A stretch of DNA of 64,000 nt from Argopecten irradians (taxonomy: Eukaryota; Mollusca; Bivalvia; Pectinida; Pectinidae), in contig NC_091137.1 in NCBI RefSeq assembly GCF_041381155.1, positions 18,893,655 to 18,957,654 of the forward strand, written 5' to 3'. The notes below the pieces were generated by a model. The model ran no database searches, was not told the DNA's origin, and worked only from the letters and a program-made list of their open reading frames with translations. Below are positions 55,501 to 64,000 of this stretch, piece after piece. Every line of letters starts with the position of its first letter. Position 1 is the stretch's first letter. Both the position numbers and the translations under genes were made by a program.

Positions 55501-58500
55501 CAGAAAAAACATGCGTTCCAAACTATCCGAGTTGAAATTGGTAAAAATCCATTTCAGTACCGATGCATATCTGACATGAGCGACGTAAAGCAGAAAATTT
55601 ATAGGAAAAGCACACATTTTGCTGATTTACCTGAAAGATGAATTCTCCGTTAACGTGAGCATTTTAATTTAATATTTGTAAATTTGTGTAACAGAAGCCA
55701 TGCGTGTAGTCAAGGCCCCAAAACAGCACCGTTCATGATCGAGGCCTAGAATCTACATTGATGTCCGTAATTATTTACTGGCAGTAAACCACGGAAAATC
55801 TAGTTCACTATTGTCCTTTGTTATATTTCATAACTAAACATATTTTTTAATTATAAATAAAGTTGGTTGCATTTACAAAACTGCTGCTGAAAATGTTTAC
55901 ATTCTGTTCGTAAAATTAGGTCACAATCAAACTGTCCGATTGTCTAACTCACGATTGCAGATTGTCTACGTCTGAATTATATATATAGACTATGTTAATA
56001 TATTTATACTGATGAAAAGTATGCATTGTTTAAATTTACATTGTTAAGATATTGCCAACACGTGCATTGTTTTGGCTGGAGCTAATACCCAGTGTTCTCG
56101 CTGACATGACACCGCGTAACTGGTTTGCTCAAACCAGCATAACAGACAATACGGCACATGTTTGTATTAAAAACTTGATCAGCTGACAAAAGAAAGACCG
56201 ACTGTTGAATTTAATGTCGATTTTAAGTGATATCTTTATCTAGATTGGGCCTAAGAAACATTGGCGATTTCTTCCACATATATCAAGTACAAATATATAT
56301 TGGTGGGGTGCTGTTTGTGCACAATATTTCAGCGCAAATAATTTTATTTATTATTCAAAATGTTCATTTTAATTCATTATCTATTGTAAAAGTCATTATA
56401 ATGATAATTAATACAGTCTTTAATTCAAAAATCTTTGTGGTAATATTCAAAATACCTTCATTTTTGGGGATCCCATTGTGCCGATTTGCCGACAAAATCT
56501 TACCTTAACTTCGATCATTTGACGTGTTCGAACTGTCACTAACTAAAGAATTATTGTTTTTGCCTGAAAAAATGTGTGTTTGAACTATCTGTCGGTTCAA
56601 ATTAACCGGGACATTACCATACAGTATATATGTAAAGTTAATTAAAATATCGAGTTGTTTTGTTCTACACCGAAACTGAGAGGCCATGTCACTACGCTGT
56701 CACATCTCGGTGATCACAACTGTCAGTGTTGTTTATGGGGCAGGGCTTATGAAGTCAGACTCGACCAATCGCCACGCGCACTGTTATCCCATTCAATTTG
56801 TGCCTGTAGTGATCAAAGGAACTTCCTCCGTCTGTCTGGGTAGTACTACACCTGTGCCTTTTGAAGTAATCCCGCGTCGACAGTAATAGTTTTGTGAACA
56901 GCCGAAATTTAATGGTTTTGAAAATTTTTATGAATTACATGGACTTAAAGTTTGAAAGACTGTAATACATATAGTTGTATAAAAGCTTTTTGTTCAGTAC
57001 CATCAGAAATTTCATTTATACGAGATACAAGTGGACACAACTATACAATTATTAGTTAAGCTTATAGTACATGTTATCTTAAAAGAAATTAAAAAATTGA
57101 ACAAATATTGAATGTAAATTATAATATTTTTTTTTCAGAATTATCAAAACCAAACCTTGTGATTCCATGGGTTGTGATGCAGGAATTGGATGCTCTGAAA
57201 AACAGCAAAAATAATTTTGTAAGATTAATAATATAGTTTAGTCTGTTCATTATAAAAAAGGTTCTATGTAGTATACCTTTTGGCCAGGTTCGAAATGGTC
57301 CCTATGTGTCCTAGTGGAGCACTGCCTCAGAAAATCACTCTGACACAATTTTCGATGCTTTTCTGTAGGTTTCCAATTATTTGATGCTTATACATGCATT
57401 TATTTATTATTTTATCCAAAACAAACACAACGACCATTCTTGATATCTTATGTAGCGCTCACAAGACATACACAGAACATTGGCTGGTTTTACCAGTGGT
57501 ACACGGATAACGACAAATGTCCATAATGTGACATCTTACACCTTTAAAGCTATTTCACTTCCAAATATATGACTAGCGATTTTCACTGTTGTACAGATTC
57601 ATTATTACAGGATATTGTTTATTACAGTCATTGTCTACTGCCAGGAAAGCTAGAGGCCCTGTGAACTTTCTTTTCCACTGCTTTAAAGTGAACCACCCTA
57701 GAGTTATAGGTCAAACTCCTGACGAGGTGAGTGGCATATATATATAGACCCCCTCTCAGGGGTTCAGTGAACTTTAATTCTGATATCATACCGAAAGCCC
57801 TCAATCTCTGGGTTGATTGCTTTTTGTCTGTTTTCAACTGGACTTTAACATTGTATGCAAAGCAAGTTAGGTGAGAGATTACCTTACCTGGTAGTTCTTG
57901 TTCTCCGGCTACTCCGGCTCCCCTTCACCTGCTAAGCTTGACACATCCTTAAATGACCCTAACTGTTAATATGTTTTTGCAGATTTGTCTAAGAAATGTT
58001 TACGCTAGTATCAATGGTCATATTATAAATAATAATTTACATAATTTATAAGTCACAAATCAAATTATCGGTAATTTGATGTAACCTTTTTTGGCAGGCA
58101 AAACGGGCATTAAAGGAGTTCAAACCTGAATGTAATGATGATCGGATCCTCCATTGCTGTCTACAATGCAAAAAAAGAAGTAAGTTCTACAGGTCACATA
58201 GCAGGATGTGGAGTTTTTTGGCGTGATTTGAATTAGTTATTTATGGAGATTGCAGTTGTTTATTTATTGAAACAGACTCATTGTTTGCCGTTGTTTATTT
58301 ATTGATACAGATTCAAACAATGTCTTTAATTATGATTCCCAACGACATCATTTGATCTGTTAGAATTATATTATTAAACTCCACTTCTCTTCATGCTAAA
58401 GCCCTATTGTATGTATAGAAAAAAAGTCTATAGAGCCAAACACCTGTGTTGTAATCACTGTGTTTGTCTACCAGCAACTGGTTTCCTGAGAAAACTATAG

Positions 58501-61500
58501 TGCATAGTTATTAGCTCACCCGATCTGAAGGACCAAGGTGAGCTTGTGGGATTCTGAGGCGTCTGGCGTCTGTCATCCGTCGTTTGCAACAATCGACTTC
58601 TTCTCCATAACCGCTGCTCGGAATTCAACAAAATTTGACTGGTAGCATCCTTATAGGCTACTAAATGGGAATATTGTACAAATGATGGGGCTGACCCCAC
58701 AGGGGCGTGAGGGGCAGGGCCAAAAGTGGTCAATTTGGCTATTTCCATATAAACGACTTCTTCTCTGAAACTAAGCATGAGATAGCACCAATAATGCAAT
58801 GGTAGCATCCTTATACGGTGGGGATTCAAAATTGTACAAATGATGGGGCTGACCCCCTGGGGGCCTGAGGGGCGGGGTCAAAAGGGGTAAATTTGGCTGT
58901 TATTATATAAACCACTTCTTCTGTGCAACTAAGCATGGAAGAGAACTCATAATGCAATAGTAGCATCCTTATAAGGTGGGGATTTGAAATTGTACAACTG
59001 ATAGGGCTGACCCCCCCAGGGCCTTAGATGCGGGGCCAAAAAGGTCAATTAGGCTACTATTTTCATATGAATTACTTCCTCTCTGAACCTATGTATTGGA
59101 TAGCATATTTGTATGGTATCTATAGCATCATTATATGGTTGTGATTCAAAATTGAACAAATTTTAGAGTCAATTTTGCTTATTTTTCTAATTGTAAAAGT
59201 CTTAGTGATAATTAGTTTGGGAAAAAACCAGGTGAGCGGGGCCTCTTGTATAGAATTAGGTAAACATGAGAAATCAGGCTTTACAGCACTTTTGACTGAA
59301 GCTCCTGTTCTGGAATACTGAGATAAATTCCTAAATGATACATTAAAAGTTATTCTGTATGCAGCTTCATTTATCTTTCTCATGCACTTTTGTTCTTACC
59401 AGTACTTGACCTTTAACCTAATGACCTTTGACCGGTTTCAGATCCTGAATCACATGTGATTCTACTGTCTAATGACAAAAATTTGTGCACAAAGGCAGCA
59501 ATACTTAAGATAAAGGCATGTACCAGGCAGTCCATGATTGCAGGCATCGAGGAACTCCTATCAAAGGGCTCAGCTGAAATGCAGCGCACACCTTCCAAAA
59601 AGAATCGTCCCATTTCTCCTATTAGGTCTCCAACTGGTCAGTAGAGAGTTAATGTCAGCTTTTGTTTTAATAATTGAATTTATATAAATTTGTTAAAATT
59701 CACATAAAATACTTAATTATTATTCATACCTTCTATGGTAGTATAATATACCTGGTAATCTGAAATTTTCTTGAATTTATGTGTTAATCAGACCTACTTA
59801 ACATTTATGTTACCTTATTTAAAGTTTATTTTAAAATAATTTACCAAGTCACAGGACTTTCTGTCAGACTAGAAATCAATTTACAGACCTCTTTTTTTTT
59901 CAGGAACTTCTGGGTCATCCCGATCACGGAAGAAATCTGGAGAGAGCTACAGTGAACCGGTACGTTTTTATGTTTACAAATTACAGTTAATTTTACTGAA
60001 ATGGTCAATTATCTTCTTCAGGGAATCATATGTATGATTAAAGCATGATGTTTCTGTTGTTACATTTTTGTGAGGCAAATTAAAGTGTGTACAGTGGACC
60101 CTCGATAATCCGAACACCTCCGTTCCCAGCCTAAACCGTCCGGATTACGAGTTTTCCGGACTGCCAAATTCTGTGTTCTTAGTCAATTAAATTGTCACGT
60201 ACGAGTTACTCCCCTTGACCTTGTAATCGATGACAGGCTTTTATGTAATATACATGTAGTACAATTAATACATGTACTTCGTTTGTTATGTTTTATAGGT
60301 ATTTTTATATCATTACTTTAAGAATATTAGATAAACGTTTTTCTTTTTCAAAATACGAAACCTAAAGTCATAGTTAATTGTATACTATGTATGCATATAT
60401 AGCTACGTATTCCATTAATTGCCTAACCAAGGATCAATATCATCAACGTTCTTTGCATAAAAAAACTATGATAACAAATAGTTGTGAACATTTTTGGAAC
60501 TCATATAATTGTTATTTTGTATAATGGTTGTTTTTAATGACAATTTCTACAAGTCTTGGCTTTCTGACTTACAGACGTGTGTAACAACCACGCGCCCGTT
60601 CACGTCTAACTTCGTGCACAATGTCACACACGTGTAAATGGCATGTGCCGTAGCCTTTATATCTTATGCCACAGACGATAAATTCTAATAGATTCACATA
60701 CATTTAAAGTTCTTATCAATTTTGTGAGTATATTATCTCAATTATGACACTGAAGTTTGATCTCCTATAGAAAACCAATGAACCGTTACATGACTGCATG
60801 TACCCATGTGAAAGGTGTCCAGGTAAACGCCCGTGGCTATGACCTGGCAGCCGTCGTTATGACAACACACTCAGTGTCGAGTGATAGTGTGTATTGTACA
60901 CATGACTGTAGCTGGCCTTGGATTTTCTCGGCACGTGGCGACAACAAATTGTCCGGATTATTGTGGGAATTTATTAACGAATATTAAATTCTGTTCCCAA
61001 AATGGAATTCCGGATTCGGAATACGAATTTCCGGACTAGTGAGTATAAAAAACGTTACGGAAATCCGTTCCCTGACATTTCCGTCCGGATTGTGAGTTTT
61101 CCGGACTATCAGCGTCCGGATTATCGCGAGTCCACTGTATATAGTTGATTTAACCATAGGTGTTTTGTCTGTATGTACTGGGCCCAGTTTCACGAACAAT
61201 TCCTGAATTTAAGGAAATCACTCAACTTCAAATTCTTCATAGGAAAGCAACAGAGAAGTTAAGGGAAAATATAAAACTAATTACATGTACTTATAAGGAA
61301 CTAATGTTTCCTGTGATAAATTTAAATTTGAGGAATTTCCTAAAGATAAAGAAAGTTAGTGAAACTGTGCCTTGAAAGATGCAAGAAATAGAATGGGGCA
61401 GGACAAGATGAAATGTCTTACTGATTTGATGATTTGAAGTTTATGGGGACATAAATATTATGATCACTGACACTTAAACATTGAATTTTCAGGCAGACCA

Positions 61501-63403
61501 GATTCTGTGTAAAGCTAAGCTTCTAATCAAGAATTCCCTAAGCATTGTACTTGAACGGGAGATGAAGGTTGCTTATAATGACCTGTGGTAAGTTGACCTA
61601 GTTGTAAATGACTAGACTTATAAAGAATTATCTGAGTGTTGTACTAGAGTGGGAGGGGAGATTAAAACACTGTCTGGTCTTGATTGGTAGATTTGAACAC
61701 AGCACTTAGTTGTTATGTCTTGATATAAGGTATAGTATTGATTTGTAAGTACCTAAGTTAAAGATGAATGGTTGTTACAAAAATGTAAGGACCATGTAAA
61801 TTACTGTATTTGACCTTCTACTGTAAACCAACTTAGCTTTTGCAGCTATTAAATTTCATGATTTTCATTTCAAACCAAGTTCAAGAACAAGTTACCAAAA
61901 AAGCAGCTGTATAAAATGACCTTTAAAATAGTCAGGTCATTTGTCATGAGCTGTTAGATTTACAACTTTTTGGGCTTTTCCACATTATACTAGTATCCAT
62001 TTAATTTTGTGGAGTGTGAGAAACAAGATAAGTCTAACATATTTTGTATACTTTTTGCAGAGATATTCATGATAAACCTCAATCATATATAGTACTGTAT
62101 GTTGTTTACATCTGTTTAACTTTATAAATTACATACTTGTATAATCTATAGGACATCGATCTGATTAAAACATTTATGGTTTTAGGCTGGAGATTGTGTT
62201 CAGAAAGCCACCATGGACATTGGAAGATATCCTTGATTGCTTCAAAAAGTAAGATATTTTTATTTACATTGGATTTATTTTATTGACTGCTGGTATACGT
62301 ATTGAAAAAGATTGAAATATACATATGTATATGACAGATATAGCCAAATAATCATGGTGGCTTTGCCTGAATGGTTTACAATACCATTAGCTCTCTACAG
62401 CTGTTGGCTTAGTGGATAAGGTGTTTTTGGTTAAATTTTGGTAAATCAATGATCCATCAATATGCTTATTGCTTCTATTACACAAAAACAGTAAATCAAC
62501 AATTCATTACCATAGTAACTGCCTCATTTTCAGACATTGGATAGCAGTGTTTGGTATGATATACAATCGAAAACTCAAGGAAGAGGTTCATCGGTTAGTG
62601 GAGAAATTTAAACCATTCAAAGGCAAGTGATGTTAATATCAAATTGTGGCCTCTTATTTCATAGTCGTTAATTTTCACTCATTTAGCCATTAACTTGGCC
62701 ATAAATTTGTTTGTGTCTGAAGGACTGGTAGGTTTATTTCATGACACAGCATCTGTCGTTTATCATGTATAAATGTATGATAAATATCCTATCTGACCTA
62801 ACTCGCCCCATCAATAATGTACTGAATGAATTTCATGTCAAATATGGTCAGAAACATCCTAAGCGGAGGGGACTGATTTTGTACAAAATATGTTGACTCT
62901 TACCTGGGTTATTGAGTGATAGGGGTTCGATACAGATAATAGATGTAGCTCGTTTATTTCACTTTTTAGGCATCATGTAAAACCTAATGACAGACAAAAG
63001 AGCTGTCAAAACATGTCTACCGTTTCCTTGCCAAAAGAAAAATGCAAATGACATGGATGTTGACAACCCTATATTCTGAAGTATTGAATAGACTAAGAGT
63101 CATTTTTTGTTAGTAACATTACTGGGATATTACTGGGACAAAGGGAACAAATTTCATTCAAAAAGTGACCTCGTACTAAACGAAGGTCACATTCTTAAAA
63201 CCATTTGCTCTGCCCACTAAAATTCAAAATTAAACCTGTTTGTAATATTAAACCACTTTTATATGTAACATCTGTACTCCAACTATTCGGTATAAAAATA
63301 CAACCAAGCTTTGTTGGATAGGTTTTGTCCCATCATTGGAGAGCTGTGGAGAAGTATTAGATGATGCTTTGAAGATTTTAGAGGAATGTGAAGTTCATAG
63401 CAA
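49504..63403 (+). CDS. SWT1: SWT1-type RNA endoribonuclease (WW + PIN), runs off the right edge
   Basis: Nuclear mRNA quality-control endonuclease; yeast Swt1 acts at the nuclear pore with TREX. Exons: 49504-49662, 50210-51653, 52095-52222, 53353-53397, 53530-53604, 54737-54818, 57139-57218, 57628-57726, 58098-58179, 59442-59636, 59904-59959, 61493-61587, 62186-62248, 62534-62622, 63322-63403: 924 residues so far, all phases agree. WW domain at ~13-44 (Trp16 in FGWIVR, Trp40 in TTWEMP). Residues ~54-535, mostly one 1,444-base exon, are Ser/Lys-rich and look disordered. PIN domain at ~618-775: Asp624 (VVVDTNVLID), Glu660 (VMQELDAL), Asp743 (LLSNDKNLC). A helical C-terminal part follows. Intron 14 uses a GC donor (AAAG|GCAAGT). 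Two tandem ATGs open the frame; either could start. Later exons lie outside the window. Confidence 0.93.
53855..54212. mobile_element. TTAA-flanked MITE, family 1, copy c (SWT1 intron 5)
   Basis: Best-preserved copy: TTTAAAGATGCTCCACCG ... CGGTGGAGCATCTTTAA, 358 bp. Defines the family ends. Confidence 0.9.
54980..55197 (+). mobile_element. tRNA-derived SINE (SWT1 intron 6)
   Basis: The head resembles a tRNA (GTGGTTGAGTGGTTAAAAT as box A; GGGTTGCGAGTTTGAATCCC as box B). A conserved middle (TTTTCTCCGGGTACTCC) and a 3' end TTAATAGGACATTAAACTAAT with an A-rich tail follow. Flanked by a 7-bp target duplication CTGTCAC (54973-54979 and 55198-55204). Confidence 0.88.
57750..57975 (+). mobile_element. 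Decayed SINE of the same family (SWT1 intron 8)
   Basis: Traces CCCTCAATCTCTGGGTTG, TTCTCCGGCTACTCCGGCTC and AATGACCCTAACTGTTAAT align in order with the SINE at 54980. Strongly diverged. Confidence 0.6.
58492..59251. repeat. ~158-bp tandem array within a repeat element (SWT1 intron 9)
   Basis: About four units with TAGCATCCTTATA, ATTGTACAAATGATGGGGCT and GACCCCCTGGGGGCCTGAGG, bounded by TTAGCTCACC...GGTGAGCTTGTG and CCAGGTGAGCGGGGCCTCTTG. Same design and nearly the same period as 42567-43690. Confidence 0.8.
60092..61137. mobile_element. Non-autonomous pogo/Tigger-like transposon (SWT1 intron 11)
   Basis: CAGTGGACCCTCGATAATCC at the left and GGATTATCGCGAGTCCACTG at the right, flanked by TA (60090-60091, 61138-61139). 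Repeated TCCGGA/TCCGGACT motifs lie near both ends. 1,046 bp, no transposase frame. Confidence 0.85.
61181..61372. mobile_element. Small inverted-repeat element (GGCCCAGTTT family), copy b
   Basis: GGCCCAGTTTCACGAACAAT and inverse GTTAGTGAAACTGTGCC; 192 bp; lies 43 bp after the pogo-like element in SWT1 intron 11. Confidence 0.75.
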
Positions 63404-63450
63404 GTAAGTAGAACTAATCGTAGCAAGTAAGTAGAACTAGTCATAGCAAG
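63395..63450 (+). repeat. 23-bp tandem repeat over the exon 15 splice donor
   Basis: TCATAGCAAGTAAGTAGAAC occurs at the exon end, again 23 bases on (with CGT for CAT) and a third time in part (AGCAAGTATTT). This gives two full donor sites AGCAA|GTAAGTAG and a weaker third. Use of the second would add 23 bases and shift the frame. Confidence 0.85.
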
Positions 63451-64000
63451 TATTTAAAGTAGCCCTGCAGGTAGGGCATTAGAATTGTACCTGCTGCCCC
63501 TATTGCATGATCGTAAAAGGCGACTAAATTTAGGATCTTATCTTTTCTCTTCTTCCTAACTGACTTTATCTTTCCTAATGCCTCCCTTGGCACCACCTCA
63601 CTTTTGGCCTTGAGTTGAGCGTTCGCCCCTGTGAGGAAGGCTCTGGGTTCTGTCCCCTGGCCGAGACACACCAAAGTCTATAAAAGTGGTAGTTTCTGCT
63701 CCTGCTTAGCGTTCAGTATACAGGGAGTGGGACGACTGGTTCGCCCGTTGTCAGTATAATGTGACCGGATGGGGTGTGTTGCTTGGTGTCTTCGGCGGCA
63801 TGCTTCAGTGATATAGCACTATAAAAAGGGCAACAGTTCCACTATACAAGAAGACACAACACGAACATACCGCAGTCTCCCAGTACACTCACCTCGCACA
63901 ACATACACGCAACACACCGCATACATGGGAGGTCGTCCTTACATGACCATAGCTGTTAATAGGACGTTAATAAATCAAACAAACAAACAAACAAACAAAG
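63449..64000 (+). mobile_element. SINE-like element at the right edge
   Basis: Body from GTAGCCCTGCAGGTAGGG to a (CAAA)n tail. Its 3' part (CCTTACATGACCATAGCTGTTAATAGGACGTTAATAAA, read in pieces) shares TGTTAATAGGAC(G/A)TTAA with the SINE at 54980, suggesting both use the same LINE machinery. No coding capacity; may continue past the window. Confidence 0.7.

Noticed and set aside
60757-60987. 76-codon open frame inside the pogo-like element
   Set aside because: No transposase motif and no similarity recognised; chance frame.

Overview
This is animal nuclear DNA: AT-rich, with split genes, GT-AG introns and a heavy load of small transposons. Gene content, the types of SINE and inverted-repeat elements, and the 3' end of a LINE suggest a lophotrochozoan, most likely a bivalve mollusc. 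That assignment is inference; no species can be named from the sequence alone.

Layout. (1) 1-5.4 kb is a nest of mobile elements. A 5'-truncated LINE tail lies between two direct copies of a ~340-bp sequence. It was later hit by a TTAA-type MITE and by a striking 2-kb element whose ends are opposed arrays of the palindrome TTGTACGTACAA repeated every 21 bp. (2) 5.4-22 kb, minus strand: two tandem BiP/GRP78 (HSPA5) genes. The distal copy ends in HTDL and the proximal copy in HDEL. Between them lie a Tc1 transposon (DD34E), an adjacent inverted-repeat element and an 83-bp hairpin. (3) 22.36-~31.6 kb, plus strand, divergent from the HDEL BiP gene: a cluster of at least 16 C/D-box snoRNAs, which I read as introns of a GAS5-like snoRNA host gene. 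Homologues or guide-equivalents of SNORD76, 80, 79, 81 and 74 can be recognised, plus three copies of U14, two copies each of two further families and two singletons of unknown target. A 30-bp minisatellite lies between two copies of a duplicated block. (4) 35.4-46.7 kb, minus strand: MAN1B1 (ER alpha-1,2-mannosidase I, GH47), complete in 11 coding exons, with introns full of non-autonomous elements. (5) 49.5 kb to the right edge, plus strand: SWT1 (WW plus PIN-domain endoribonuclease), 15 coding exons visible, running out of the window.

Functional links. BiP and MAN1B1 both act in ER protein folding and quality control, but nothing in the sequence shows they are co-regulated. The HDEL BiP promoter carries ERSE-like sites, fitting unfolded-protein-response control; the HTDL copy shows no good site. 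The snoRNA gene and the HDEL BiP gene start within about 0.6 kb of each other on opposite strands, so a shared promoter is possible. U14 next to an HSP70-family gene recalls vertebrates, where U14 lies in HSPA8 introns.

Most notable: the GAS5-like snoRNA cluster beside BiP, including a snoRNA family whose guide looks like U14's with three bases fewer before box D; the palindrome-array transposon; and the diverged BiP pair with differing ER-retention tails, introns and promoters.
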